This document shows, one piece after another, positions 26,388 to 36,415 of a stretch of DNA of 64,000 nt. Numbering within the stretch: the first letter of the stretch is position 1; each line of letters starts with the position of its first letter. Location: NCBI GenBank assembly GCA_905214875.1, contig CAJMNR010000019.1, positions 1-64,000 of the forward strand, written 5' to 3'. This stretch comes from an uncultured bacterium (lineage in GTDB: Bacteria > Bacillota > Clostridia > Lachnospirales > Lachnospiraceae). The position numbers and the translations under genes were made by a program. Below the pieces are notes generated by a model. The model worked only from the letters and a program-made list of their open reading frames with translations, made no database searches and was not told the DNA's origin.

Positions 26388-27071
26388 ATGTTTCAGTTCG
26401 GGAAAATAAGAAAAATATCGGAGTCTCTTGTAACAGCTTTGCTGCTTGCATTTGTTGGAGGATATCTTGATATCTATACGTATCTTGCCAGGGGAAAGGT
26501 GTTTGCCAATACCCAGACAGGGAATTTAGTACTTCTCGGCTACAGCATTGCAGAGGGCAATGGAAAGAAAGTCATATATTACAGTTTGTCAATCTTATTT
26601 TTTTCTTTGGGCGTTGCCCTTGCAAAGCTGGTTGAGTATAAGTTTCATGAGAACCATGAGTTTTTATGGATCCATGTAACGCTAGGAATGGAGATGGCCG
26701 CATTATTTGCGGTTATGTTTATTCCTAATGGCAAGCATAATGTACTTGCTAATATTATTGTCTCTTTTGTATGCGCCTTACAGGTGCAGAGCTTTCGGAA
26801 AGTAAACGGGAACGCGTATTCCACGACCATGTTTACTGGAAATTTAAAGAATGCTGCAGAACGGTTGTCTCATTATGCCATCACAAAGGACAAGGATGCA
26901 CTGAAAAATGGATTCATCTATATGGCGGTAATTATCATGTTCGTATTGGGGGCAGGAGTGGGAGATTTGCTCACGCGTGCCTATAAACAAATGGCAGTAG
27001 GATTTGTTGATCTTGTTCTTGGAGTGGTGTTTATTTTGTTATTTCTTGAAAAAATGCAGAGCAAAACATAG
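26388..27071 (+). CDS. DUF1275 (YoaK-family) membrane protein
   Basis: The 227-residue protein has about six membrane segments and the DUF1275 signature: AFVGGYLDIYTYLARGKVFANTQTG near the start and VNGNAYSTTMFTGNLK in the middle. The function is unknown. No clear ribosome-binding site precedes the ATG, which is 9 bases after the fasciclin stop, so translation is probably coupled and the two genes form an operon. Confidence 0.85.
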   Translation: MFQFGKIRKISESLVTALLLAFVGGYLDIYTYLARGKVFANTQTGNLVLLGYSIAEGNGKKVIYYSLSILFFSLGVALAKLVEYKFHENHEFLWIHVTLGMEMAALFAVMFIPNGKHNVLANIIVSFVCALQVQSFRKVNGNAYSTTMFTGNLKNAAERLSHYAITKDKDALKNGFIYMAVIIMFVLGAGVGDLLTRAYKQMAVGFVDLVLGVVFILLFLEKMQSKT

Positions 27072-27170
27072 ACGAGAGTATAAGAAAAACTTTATTTTTT
27101 TATGATGTGTTCTGTGTTAAAATAAGAAAAATATGACATAAGATAAAGTGCAGAGATATTAGAGGGCTAT

Positions 27171-28922
27171 ATGAGAACTAAGAAAAGAGAAACAAGCCAA
27201 GTGCGGGAGGATAGGTACGAAAAGGTATTTCTTAAAGTTTTACCTAGGGTATATTTTATAATACTTTTTGTAATGCTTGGAATGCTTCTTTTTAATCGCA
27301 TTACGTGTGAAAAAGATGATGTTGGCTTTGGACTGAATAGCTATCAGTCAGTTACCGATGATTTGTTTCAAGAGAATGGAGAAAAATTTGAGCTTGATAA
27401 GATTCATACATATAAAATGGATCAAGATGGAATGGTTAGTATGTTTTATAGGATTCCAGGAGACCTTGTGAAAGATGAAACAATTCTATTTCGTAGTGAG
27501 AACGCCTATGTAAAAGCATATTTAGATGGGATAATATGCTATGAAACAGATATGAAGAAGGGGCGATTTTATAATCGGTCACCGGGAATACGATGGAATT
27601 TTATTACGATCGATGACAAAGATGCGTCAAAGATATTAGAAGTGAAAATTAAGCCAGCATATAAAGACGGCAGGGCAAAGGTGGATTTATTCTTTTTTGG
27701 CGATCGTGCAACTATGATTATTAATTTTATAAAGATAAAGGGATTAGCAGTATTTTTTTGTATCTTAATGTATGTAGTCGGTATTATCTATTTAATTACA
27801 AATTATATATTGAATCAATATCAGCAAGAGAAAGACTTGAGTCTATTTTATCTGGGCTTATTTGCAATGATTTCATCGTTATGGGCATTGATTGAAACAA
27901 ATATATTCCAGTTTTTTATTCATGATGTGCAGTTTTTACAACTTTTAAGCAGCATGTTGTTAGTTGCAGGACCGATACCATTGTTTATGTATATGGAAGA
28001 AGTATACCATCTCTTCCAATATCGAGTTATTAGAGTTCTTGGAGCAATTAATGTATTGTATTTAGTGTTTTCGACGGTAGCACAATTATTAGAATTGAGA
28101 GATTACCATCAGATGCTGAATTTGGTTCTGATGAATTATGCTGTTATTCTAATTACGATGATCGGTTGTGTGATTCGTGAAGCAGTAAAAAATAGGAGAA
28201 GCAAGGGAAAGAATGACAAATATGTTGATTATATTATGCAACAATCGGGGATGATTACATTATGGTTCGCAATTACAATTGACTATTGCAGATATCTTTT
28301 GTATGATGTAATGGACCGTGCATTGGTTACAAGGGGCGGACTTGTAATATTTGTCATATTCCTTGGTATTGGTACGATGTATCGTTTGACGCAGCTTGTT
28401 AAGCAAGGACGTGATTCTGAGTTGATTAGCAGGCTGGCATATCACGATGGACTTACGAATGTAGGAAACCGTACGGCATATACAGAGCGATTAGATGCAT
28501 TGGCACAACAAATAGCGAGAGAATCTTGTGGTATCATCTTATTTGATATCAATAATTTGAAACGTGCCAATGATTCTTTTGGGCATCAGTATGGTGATAT
28601 CTTAATCAAAGATGCAGCAGAAATCATTCAGCGAAGCTTTGGTAGAGTAGGAGAGATTTACAGGATTGGTGGAGACGAGTTCACCTGCCTGATTGTAAAT
28701 AATCATCCCGAAGAGTCCTATACGACCGCAATTGAGAGATTCCACTTGTTGATTGAAGAGTCTAACAGGGATAGGGAATTTCCAATATCAATCGCACATG
28801 GTAAGGCGTATTGCAGAACGCTTACAAGAGAGAATCTAAAGTTAAGTGAGAAAGATGCGGATGCTGACATGTATAGGAATAAGGCAGAAATGAAAAAGCA
28901 GGAAGCCGATGCAAAATTGTAG
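27171..28922 (+). CDS. Membrane diguanylate cyclase (GGDEF)
   Basis: The 583-residue protein has an N-terminal membrane anchor (about residues 23-43), an extracytoplasmic domain of about 140 residues, a seven-helix membrane region (about 185-405, 7TMR-DISM-like) and a C-terminal GGDEF domain. The active site is a canonical GGDEF at 500-504, so cyclic-di-GMP synthesis is expected. The inhibitory RxxD motif is absent at the usual position, so product inhibition is unlikely. GAGGG precedes the start. It is a single gene closed by a terminator. Confidence 0.88.
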   Translation: MRTKKRETSQVREDRYEKVFLKVLPRVYFIILFVMLGMLLFNRITCEKDDVGFGLNSYQSVTDDLFQENGEKFELDKIHTYKMDQDGMVSMFYRIPGDLVKDETILFRSENAYVKAYLDGIICYETDMKKGRFYNRSPGIRWNFITIDDKDASKILEVKIKPAYKDGRAKVDLFFFGDRATMIINFIKIKGLAVFFCILMYVVGIIYLITNYILNQYQQEKDLSLFYLGLFAMISSLWALIETNIFQFFIHDVQFLQLLSSMLLVAGPIPLFMYMEEVYHLFQYRVIRVLGAINVLYLVFSTVAQLLELRDYHQMLNLVLMNYAVILITMIGCVIREAVKNRRSKGKNDKYVDYIMQQSGMITLWFAITIDYCRYLLYDVMDRALVTRGGLVIFVIFLGIGTMYRLTQLVKQGRDSELISRLAYHDGLTNVGNRTAYTERLDALAQQIARESCGIILFDINNLKRANDSFGHQYGDILIKDAAEIIQRSFGRVGEIYRIGGDEFTCLIVNNHPEESYTTAIERFHLLIEESNRDREFPISIAHGKAYCRTLTRENLKLSEKDADADMYRNKAEMKKQEADAKL

Positions 28923-28928
28923 TAGAAA

Positions 28929-28978
28929 AGAGCAATTGCGAATTATATTTTAATAATTTGTAATTGCTCTTTTTTTGT
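28929..28978 (+). terminator. Intrinsic terminator after GGDEF gene
   Basis: A two-part stem (AGAGCAATT paired with AATTGCTCT, inner AAT-rich stem) is followed by seven T. Confidence 0.8.
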
Positions 28979-29079
28979 TGAAGAGGAGAAGGCTCTATTG
29001 CGAGCTCATTCCTTCCAATAAAAACACTCCCCTAAAGATAGTGCACGAACAAAATATAACTGAAATAGGAGGAATTAGA

Positions 29080-29952
29080 ATGTTAGAAATAGCAAGAAAG
29101 AGGAAATGGATCGTAGATGTCATTGTCGAAATTGTAGGTAGCATGTTAATTGCACTGGCACTTTATAATTTTGCATTGATGGCTAAGTTCCCAATGACCG
29201 GTTTTTCTGGAATTTCAATGATCTTGTACCGACTGTTTGGACTTCCAATCGGTTTATCGACCATTATATTGAATATACCGGTTGCAATACTATGTTATAA
29301 ATTATTAGGACGTGGATTTTTCTTCCGTTCGATTCGTTGTATGGTTATTTCATCACTGATTATTGATTATGTGGCTCCATTACTTCCTGTATATGAAGGA
29401 GATCGACTTCTTGCAGCAATCTGTACAGGTGTGCTTGGAGGTTTAGGATATGCAATGATTTATATGCGTAATTCCTCAACAGGTGGTTCGGATTTTATCA
29501 TTATGTCTGTAAAAGCAATAAAGCCACATATCTCCTTAGGAAAGATTGCGTTCTTATCAGATGTAGGAATCATTCTTGTAGGCGGAATTATTTTTAAGGA
29601 TATGGATGGTGTTGTATATGGTATGATTATCAACTATATTTTTGCAATCATGGTAGATAAGGTTATGTATGGTATGAATTCAGGAAAAGTAGCTCTTATT
29701 ATTACGGACCATGGAAAAGCTGTTGCGGATATGATTGATGAGACTTGTGGACGTGGTTCAACGATTATTGATGCAAAGGGTGGCTATAAGCAGGAAGACA
29801 GAGATGTCGTTATGTGTGCTTGTAGTACGAAAGAGATGTACCTTGTAGAGCAGTCGGTAAAACAGATTGATAAATCCTCCTTTATCATCATTATGGAATC
29901 AAATGAGGTATTAGGAGAAGGATTTAAAAATACGAGAGTAGCACAATTATAG
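29080..29952 (+). CDS. YitT-family membrane protein, second copy
   Basis: The 290-residue protein has DUF161 membrane repeats (about residues 15-190, with MTGFSGISMILYRLFGLP and SSTGGSDFI) and a soluble DUF2179 domain (about 205-285, GRGSTIIDAKGGY). It is clearly a separate YitT lineage from the copy at 8251. Start 29080 follows AGGAGG; the frame is open upstream without a site. The function is unknown. It ends with a long hairpin terminator. Confidence 0.88.
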   Translation: MLEIARKRKWIVDVIVEIVGSMLIALALYNFALMAKFPMTGFSGISMILYRLFGLPIGLSTIILNIPVAILCYKLLGRGFFFRSIRCMVISSLIIDYVAPLLPVYEGDRLLAAICTGVLGGLGYAMIYMRNSSTGGSDFIIMSVKAIKPHISLGKIAFLSDVGIILVGGIIFKDMDGVVYGMIINYIFAIMVDKVMYGMNSGKVALIITDHGKAVADMIDETCGRGSTIIDAKGGYKQEDRDVVMCACSTKEMYLVEQSVKQIDKSSFIIIMESNEVLGEGFKNTRVAQL

Positions 29953-30025
29953 GGAGCTAGTAGTATTTAGCGAGAACGAAAGCTTTGTGAGATTTGCTGT
30001 CATAAAGGAAGAATGATTTTTATGT

Positions 30026-30102
30026 AAATGGCTACCGCACTTATAGCGTATAGTGATTAAGTTTCATCACTACAGGCTAAGGGTGCGGTAGCCATTTTTT
30101 TT
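30026..30102 (+). terminator. Long compound hairpin terminator
   Basis: Outer arms of 14-15 bases (AATGGCTACCGCAC with its complement) enclose a second stem (TAGTGAT/ATCACTA) and a partial TTA-AGC/GCTAA stem. Eight T follow. It is larger than the other terminators in the window. Confidence 0.8.
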
Positions 30103-30117
30103 ATTAATACTGCAAAA

Positions 30118-30531
30118 TTATTTGTTCATGTTTTCTTTTAGATATGCATCTAGGATTTCTGCACAATCTTCTACGCAGCCTCGGCATGAACGTAGTACTT
30201 TTCCTGTTGTTCTGCCTTTGAGTTCGCTGCAGTAATATGATGAATTCTTATCTTGGAATGCCTTTGCAAGCGGTTCAAGGTATTCTTTTGTTTCTTCTGT
30301 CAGTTCGGCAGGAGATTCTAAGTTTTTATGACCATTTGCAAAATTCGCAATCGCAAACATGCCCATGACAGCACCACAGTAGTCATTATGAGCGCCGCCA
30401 CCGTATTGTTTGGAAATTGCCTTAGCAGTTTCCTCGTCAAGACCGGCGATGTCTTTAAATGCACAAACGATAGCTTGGGAACAATTACAACGGTTGCTGT
30501 GATATTGCGCAGCAGTTTCTTTTCTTGTCAT
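30118..30531 (-). CDS. C_GCAxxG_C_C-family redox protein
   Basis: The 137-residue protein carries the cysteine pattern of this family: NCSQAI near residue 17, YGGGAHNDYCGAVMG at about 43-57, and a C-terminal cluster SYYCSEL, RSCRGCVEDC. Members are predicted redox or metal proteins of unknown function, common in anaerobes. AGGAGG precedes the start. Single gene. Confidence 0.85.
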   Translation of the reverse strand: MTRKETAAQYHSNRCNCSQAIVCAFKDIAGLDEETAKAISKQYGGGAHNDYCGAVMGMFAIANFANGHKNLESPAELTEETKEYLEPLAKAFQDKNSSYYCSELKGRTTGKVLRSCRGCVEDCAEILDAYLKENMNK

Positions 30532-30611
30532 TTTTAAATATCCTCCTGTTATTATGTAGTATCTACCTTAGTATGCCATGAATGAAAGTAAAAAAACAGT
30601 GACTAAGTCAC

Positions 30612-30662
30612 AAAAAAGTGGTTGTTACGCATAGGTATGACTAGCGTAACAACCACTTTTTT
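30612..30662. terminator. Bidirectional terminator
   Basis: A perfect 19-base inverted repeat (30612-30630 and 30644-30662), including A6/T6 ends, with a 13-base loop. It terminates the minus-strand membrane-protein gene at 30687. Confidence 0.92.
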
Positions 30663-30686
30663 GTATAAGTAATCGATTTACAGAAC

Positions 30687-31667
30687 TTATTCTGCTTTTG
30701 CAATTACTTCTTTGTAATCTTTTGTATCCTTAAACATTTCGTTCATGTAAGGATTTTTCTTCGCAATCATAGCACGACGGATTACGACGATTACAAGGAT
30801 GATGTTTGCAACTAATGCAAGAGCACTTACAACAGTCATAGGAACTAAGTTTCCAGAAGATTGTACACTCTTAACTGCGAATTTACCTTGATCTTGGAAT
30901 AATGGGAATACTTGTGCGAACATACACCACATAGCAAGGGTATGTGCTCTGTTAGGAAGCCATGCACCTTTGTTCCAGCAGAATGCTGCGATTGTAGGAG
31001 CCAATAATAAGGCAACACCACAATACCAAGAGTGTGTAGGTAAGCAGTTGTAAGTATAAGCAAAGTTCCAGATATCGTATGCTACGATATAGATCCAGAT
31101 CATATCTGGCCATAACATATCGCGTTTGTCTTTTGATACATAGATACCAAACCAGCCAGTGATACCGATGATATTAAGAATACCGGCAACACCATTGAAT
31201 ACGTTGTGCCATCCACCGTGAAGTTCTACACCTTCTGTAGAAATCCAAGTTGTATTGAATGCACGAATTGCAGATTCGAAATCACTACATACAGCAATTA
31301 AGATGTTGATGGAAAGAATTAAGTAAGGGAAGATTAAGAACCATTTTTCCTTACCAATCCACCATTTGTAACGAATCATCATGAAACCGATACATCCTGC
31401 TAATGCAGCATAAAGTTTCGCATAATGGAACCAACTATTCATATTTGTATATGTAACATTGGTCTTTGCCCACTCTGCATCCATAGCGACCCCCACATGG
31501 ATTGCGATAAAATAAATAGTTAAGACAGCAGGTATTGCCAATAAGCAAAGAATACCTCCAGCTTTTGAACGACGAATAATTTCATTCACTCCAATTAAGC
31601 ATCCGAGAACTAAGAAAAGTCCGAGCCATTGGTAGAGAGCATTTTCTCCATAAACCTCAAAAAACAT
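30687..31667 (-). CDS. Multipass membrane protein, DUF5692-like
   Basis: The 326-residue protein has about nine hydrophobic segments and a charged C-terminal tail. Tryptophan-rich loops and the IYIVAYDIWNFAYTYNCLPTHSWYCG stretch look like the DUF5692 family, which I recall only as an uncharacterised membrane family, so the name is tentative. AGGAGG precedes the start. The upstream region has a perfect palindrome that may be an operator. No transport signature is recognised. Confidence 0.6.
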   Translation of the reverse strand: MFFEVYGENALYQWLGLFLVLGCLIGVNEIIRRSKAGGILCLLAIPAVLTIYFIAIHVGVAMDAEWAKTNVTYTNMNSWFHYAKLYAALAGCIGFMMIRYKWWIGKEKWFLIFPYLILSINILIAVCSDFESAIRAFNTTWISTEGVELHGGWHNVFNGVAGILNIIGITGWFGIYVSKDKRDMLWPDMIWIYIVAYDIWNFAYTYNCLPTHSWYCGVALLLAPTIAAFCWNKGAWLPNRAHTLAMWCMFAQVFPLFQDQGKFAVKSVQSSGNLVPMTVVSALALVANIILVIVVIRRAMIAKKNPYMNEMFKDTKDYKEVIAKAE

Positions 31668-31698
31668 AGGAATTCCTCCTTAGTATAGTAAAATTTTC

Positions 31699-31713
31699 GG
31701 AAACATTGTTTCC
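31699..31713. promoter_or_regulatory. Palindromic operator candidate
   Basis: GGAAAC-ATT-GTTTCC is a perfect inverted repeat 32-46 bases upstream of the minus-strand membrane-protein start codon, suited to a dimeric repressor. Confidence 0.35.
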
Positions 31714-31819
31714 ACTAATAGTTTCATATTTTTGTCCTATAATGTCAATAAAAATAGTTAAAAAGATTTAACCAAAATATTTTGACCAATTTGGGCAATT
31801 TGCATAAAGGGATGTAGGG

Positions 31820-31975
31820 GAGCAACTTTGGCGCCTTTACTTGACACGACTTATCGTTTCAAGTAAATTTAATTTATGCGAGCAACGAGCCAAAGGGGCG
31901 CGTGCATTACTATGGCGACTGCCGTAATAACCAGAGAAGCTCACAAAGCGTATTTTTTCTGGCTACATATAGATG
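31820..31975. other. Structured intergenic segment, possible RNA
   Basis: This GC-richer island lies in a roughly 390-base gap between divergent genes. Nested complementarity is visible: CTTTGGC (31826-31832) with GCCAAAG (31889-31895) enclosing TTTACTTGA (31836-31844) with TCAAGTAAA (31859-31867). There is no open reading frame of note. It could be a small RNA or a repeat element; I cannot assign a known family. Confidence 0.3.
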
Positions 31976-32061
31976 CAATTTTATGATGAAATTATAGGAA
32001 GAAGTCAGCAAATGCGGACAGTTCTTAATTATAGAGTGAATTCAAAAGAGGGGATTTGAGG

Positions 32062-32622
32062 ATGAGTAAAAAGAATAAAAGAGATACAATCATTATCGTA
32101 GTTGTCGTTGTTGCTATTATCGGCTGGATTGTGGCATTTCGTGTAAACGAAAGAAGACAACAACAAAAGAAATTAGAAAATGAAACATATCAAATGCAAC
32201 AGAGAGATGCACTGACTCATGACATAGAGACAGTAGTAAAATATCAAAGCGAGTATATGGGAGATGCCTCCAATGATCGTAACATTTTTAATAATCTTCC
32301 ATTAAATGATGTTCCTACACTTTTTGCATTAGACTCCGAAAAAAGAATCATCACCGTATATTATCAAGGGGTAGATTGGAACATAGGACTTGAGAAGGTA
32401 AAGCGTGATCTGGTTTACAATTCGACAGCAGCTTTTGCACTTATAAACAATCTTGATGGGATAACATATGAGTTTTGTGGAAATCAGTATAAATATAAAA
32501 GGACTCAGGTGGAAAAAGTATTTGGCAAGGATTTGCGAAAACTATTAGAAAAAAAGGAATGGAAGAAGAAAGTACAGGATAAATTAGAGGACCAATCGTT
32601 TGTCGAACAGTTTTATAATTAA
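32062..32622 (+). CDS. Membrane-anchored DUF4825 protein
   Basis: The 186-residue protein has an N-terminal basic stretch and one membrane helix (about residues 9-26), then an extracytoplasmic DUF4825 domain (about 55-155) beginning KYQSEYMGDASN and containing NNLPLNDV. DUF4825 occurs in Firmicute membrane proteins, sometimes with sensor roles, and is uncharacterised. Start 32062 is 8 bases after AGAGGGG. It is followed at short distance by a SLATT-like gene on the same strand. Confidence 0.75.
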   Translation: MSKKNKRDTIIIVVVVVAIIGWIVAFRVNERRQQQKKLENETYQMQQRDALTHDIETVVKYQSEYMGDASNDRNIFNNLPLNDVPTLFALDSEKRIITVYYQGVDWNIGLEKVKRDLVYNSTAAFALINNLDGITYEFCGNQYKYKRTQVEKVFGKDLRKLLEKKEWKKKVQDKLEDQSFVEQFYN

Positions 32623-32687
32623 GACAATCTCAATTTTTCTTTTTATTAATATAATAGATAGGTAATTAGAATAATCGAGGTGAAGCG

Positions 32688-33167
32688 ATGCGGGAAATCC
32701 AAGAAAGCACCTACCTATATGATGATTTAGAAGATGAGAAGCTGAAGAAGCGGATTAAGAATTCATTGAATTGGTTTATAAAAAAGGCAGTCGTTTATAA
32801 ACGATGTTATTATACGTTTTCGAGTACCAGCATCATTACTCCGCTGGCGCTCACCATTATGAACAGTGTTGAAAGCAGTACGTTTATGGCAAATAACTTT
32901 AAACAGTATAGTGCCATTCTTGCAACAATTACGACCGTTGCAACGTCTCTTTTAGCACTGTTTCGTTTTAAAGATCAATGGCAGGAATATCGTGAGACTG
33001 CAGAAATATTGAAATCAGAACTTATGAAATATCAGATGAAGACGGGGGATTATGAGCAGCAGGATATACAAAAGCTATGTGACCGAGTAGAAGCTATTAT
33101 TGCACAAAGCAATTTGGACCAGATGAGAATCGTAGACGAAGCTGAAATGGAGAAAACAGAAAAATAA
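32688..33167 (+). CDS. DUF4231/SLATT-like two-helix membrane protein
   Basis: The 159-residue protein has two central membrane helices (about residues 45-63 and 72-92) followed by a conserved WQEYRETAEILKSELMKY segment. This is the layout of the DUF4231/SLATT superfamily, small predicted pore-forming proteins often linked to nucleotide-signal defence systems. No nucleotide cyclase or SMODS partner lies beside it here. GAGGTGAAG precedes the start. Confidence 0.7.
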   Translation: MREIQESTYLYDDLEDEKLKKRIKNSLNWFIKKAVVYKRCYYTFSSTSIITPLALTIMNSVESSTFMANNFKQYSAILATITTVATSLLALFRFKDQWQEYRETAEILKSELMKYQMKTGDYEQQDIQKLCDRVEAIIAQSNLDQMRIVDEAEMEKTEK

Positions 33168-33256
33168 ACAAAATGAAGAAATGTTTGCAATATGGTAGAC
33201 AAAACGTAAAAATAGCGATACAATAAAAAGGAAGAACATGGAAAGAAGGTATCGCT

Positions 33257-34021
33257 ATGGAAGAAAAAGAGTTAATTTGGCAGTTCGGTGTTGAAGAGAT
33301 TATTCATGGATACCGGAGTGAACAAGAAGAATACCACTGTGTATTTTGTGGTAAGACGTTTACCAAAGGAAGAATATATACATATGAAGAGGAAATGTAT
33401 GATGCGTATGGTGCTGTGAAGGAGCATGTACTTCGCGAGCATGGATCTTGTGTAGATTACTTACTAAAAAGAGAACCAGCCATGCTGGGAATCAGTAGTG
33501 TGCAACAAAGAATACTAACTTTGATGGCAGAGGGGAAGGAAGACCGCGTCATTGCAAAAGAAGTAGGGATTGCAACATCGACGGTTCGAAATCATCGCTT
33601 TAAACTTCGTGAAAAAGAGAAGCAGGCAAAGCTATTCTTAGCACTTATGCAGTCGTTACAGGAAAAAACCAATCGCTCCATTAGCCAGTCAGATGCAGGG
33701 GAAATCGAAGAGGTTCATGATATGGCAAAGATGGTAGATGATCGTTACAGTATTACCGCGGAGGATTGTAAAAAGACAGTTAAGACGTATATGACCAAAG
33801 AAGGAGCAATCAAACAGTTCCCATCAAAAGAAAAGAAGAAAATCATCCTTCTTCGTGAAGTGATGAAAAATTTCGTGAGGGATCGTGAGTATAGTGAATG
33901 GGAAATCAATACGATATTAAAACGAATTTATGAAGATTACCCAACAATACGAAGGGCACTTGTAGAATACGGGTTTATGGACCGATCGGATGACTGTACG
34001 GTTTATCGTGTCAAAGAGTAA
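33257..34021 (+). CDS. Zinc-finger/LuxR-type HTH regulator with DUF2087
   Basis: The 254-residue protein has an N-terminal C2H2-like finger (YHCVFCGKTF ... EHVLREHG), a LuxR-type helix-turn-helix (about residues 80-120, QQRILTLMAEGKEDRVIAKEVGIATSTVRNH) and a C-terminal DUF2087 domain (about 178-252, WEINTILKR ... YPTIRRALVEYGFM). DUF2087 is common in Firmicute regulators. The upstream spacing suggests its own promoter. The last codons overlap a hairpin shared with the convergent pdxR gene. The fragment at 1602 is a relative. Confidence 0.8.
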   Translation: MEEKELIWQFGVEEIIHGYRSEQEEYHCVFCGKTFTKGRIYTYEEEMYDAYGAVKEHVLREHGSCVDYLLKREPAMLGISSVQQRILTLMAEGKEDRVIAKEVGIATSTVRNHRFKLREKEKQAKLFLALMQSLQEKTNRSISQSDAGEIEEVHDMAKMVDDRYSITAEDCKKTVKTYMTKEGAIKQFPSKEKKKIILLREVMKNFVRDREYSEWEINTILKRIYEDYPTIRRALVEYGFMDRSDDCTVYRVKE

Positions 34022-34042
34022 CCTAGTGGATACTCTTTGACA
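34009..34042. terminator. Hairpin across two convergent stop codons
   Basis: A perfect 12-base inverted repeat (34009-34020 and 34031-34042) with a 10-base loop covers the ends of both genes. No long T run follows on either strand, so it may stop or stabilise transcripts rather than act as a strong terminator. Confidence 0.55.
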
Positions 34043-35423
34043 GGCGAAGAACCGCCTCTTCAATCTTACTCTGCTCGATTGCGGAGTAATTCATAATTAT
34101 AATATGGTCTGGGGCACTTTCTGAATCATAATAGTATTGCGACAGACAGGAAATACGGATTCCATTTTGCATAGCAGAATGGATTAGTTCTTCATCAGAG
34201 AGGTCCGTATTGATTTTCATTAAGAAATGTAGTCCGGAGTCTTCCTCCATTATTGTAACAAGGGAAGACAACGGGCTATTTTTTATGCATGTAAGCAAAT
34301 AGTCGCGTTGTTTACGATAATAGTTTCTCATACGGTTAATATGTTTTTCATAGTAACCTTCGTTAATAAAAGTTGCTAGCGTATATTGTTCGAAGTTTGA
34401 AACCGTACAAGAATAGAATCCTAACGTAGCATAGAAACGTTCGAGCAAATGTTTTGGAAGAACCATATAGCTAATACGAATCGTAGAGGCCAGACTCTTA
34501 GTAAATGTATTCATATAAATGACTTTTTCCATGGCATCGATACTCTGTAAGGAAGGAATCGGTTTTCCCATAAGACGGAATTCACAGTCATAGTCATCTT
34601 CAATGATATAACGGGAGTCTTTCTTAGCAGCCCATCCAAGCAATTCATAACGACGGCTGATTGGTGTGATAATGCCGGTCGGGAAGTGATGGGATGGGGA
34701 GATGTGCACAATGTCTGCATTGGAATCTTCCAGTACAGTCACATCGATTCCCTGTTTCTCAACTGGAATATACACGCAATCTACACCATTGCTTTTGTAA
34801 ATCTTATAAATCTTCTTATAGCCAGGGTCTTCCACCGCATAGATCTTGTCATGTCCCAACAGCTGGATAAGTAGTCCATATAAGTATTCAGTACCAGCAC
34901 CGATGATGATCTGCTCGGGGGAAACTGTAATATTACGAAATTGTTTTAAATGCTTTGCAATGGCAAGTCGAAGTTCCATAATGCCTCCGGAAGGTGAATT
35001 CATCATCAAGGATTCGCTTCGTTCCGTAATGATTTCACGCATCAGTTTGGCCCAAATGGAAAATGGAAAGTTATCTGGATTCGTCTGATTACTAAGGAAA
35101 TCGGCAAAATACTTCTGTGTTGTAGTCGTTAGAACAGTAAAGTTTTCGGAGTTGATTACAGGCACATCACGTACTATATTGCTAAGATCAGAAACAAAAT
35201 ATCCTTTTTTGGGTATTGTGTAAAGGTAACCTTCTGAAATTAATTGTGCATATGCATTCTCCACAGTAATTGTGCTTATGTTCAGATTCTTTGCAAAATT
35301 ACGTTTGGAAGGAAGTTTCTCTCCAGCCGCTAAGTGGCCTTGAATAATGTCATTTTTTATACATTTATAAAGATGTTCATAAAGGGTATCTGACCCTATA
35401 TCAGAAAAGGAATAAGTTAACAT
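34023..35423 (-). CDS. pdxR: MocR-type regulator PdxR
   Basis: The protein is about 466 residues with an N-terminal GntR winged helix ([31 protein letters not shown] region) and an aspartate-aminotransferase-like domain that binds PLP ([11 protein letters not shown], with the Schiff-base Lys in [16 protein letters not shown]). PdxR proteins activate pdxST when PLP is scarce. This one is divergent from pdxST with about 115 bases between, which supports the assignment. The start is uncertain: ATG 35423 has GGAG 12 bases upstream, and ATG 35447 and 35465 are alternatives. Confidence 0.9.
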   Translation of the reverse strand: MLTYSFSDIGSDTLYEHLYKCIKNDIIQGHLAAGEKLPSKRNFAKNLNISTITVENAYAQLISEGYLYTIPKKGYFVSDLSNIVRDVPVINSENFTVLTTTTQKYFADFLSNQTNPDNFPFSIWAKLMREIITERSESLMMNSPSGGIMELRLAIAKHLKQFRNITVSPEQIIIGAGTEYLYGLLIQLLGHDKIYAVEDPGYKKIYKIYKSNGVDCVYIPVEKQGIDVTVLEDSNADIVHISPSHHFPTGIITPISRRYELLGWAAKKDSRYIIEDDYDCEFRLMGKPIPSLQSIDAMEKVIYMNTFTKSLASTIRISYMVLPKHLLERFYATLGFYSCTVSNFEQYTLATFINEGYYEKHINRMRNYYRKQRDYLLTCIKNSPLSSLVTIMEEDSGLHFLMKINTDLSDEELIHSAMQNGIRISCLSQYYYDSESAPDHIIIMNYSAIEQSKIEEAVLRLSKSIH

Positions 35424-35443
35424 GAGTTGTTCAATCTCCAATC

Positions 35444-35501
35444 TGACCATTCTGGATATTTTCAAAATGGTTATTTATGTATGGTCACACTTGATTATAA
35501 T
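35444..35501 (+). promoter_or_regulatory. PdxR operator and pdxST promoter
   Basis: Three copies of ATGGTYA occur: inverted at 35444-35450, and direct at 35467-35473 and 35481-35487 (14-base pitch). A perfect TATAAT at 35496-35501 has no recognisable -35 at the right distance; the direct repeats occupy that place. This is the expected picture for an activator-dependent MocR promoter. Confidence 0.6.
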
Positions 35502-35538
35502 GAATACTAATAATTTTGTAAAGGATAAGGAGAAGAAT

Positions 35539-36414
<876 letters not shown>

Positions 36415-36415
36415 G

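Noticed and set aside
34846..35088. Small plus-strand frames opposite pdxR
   Set aside because: They are shadows of the pdxR codons without ribosome-binding sites.
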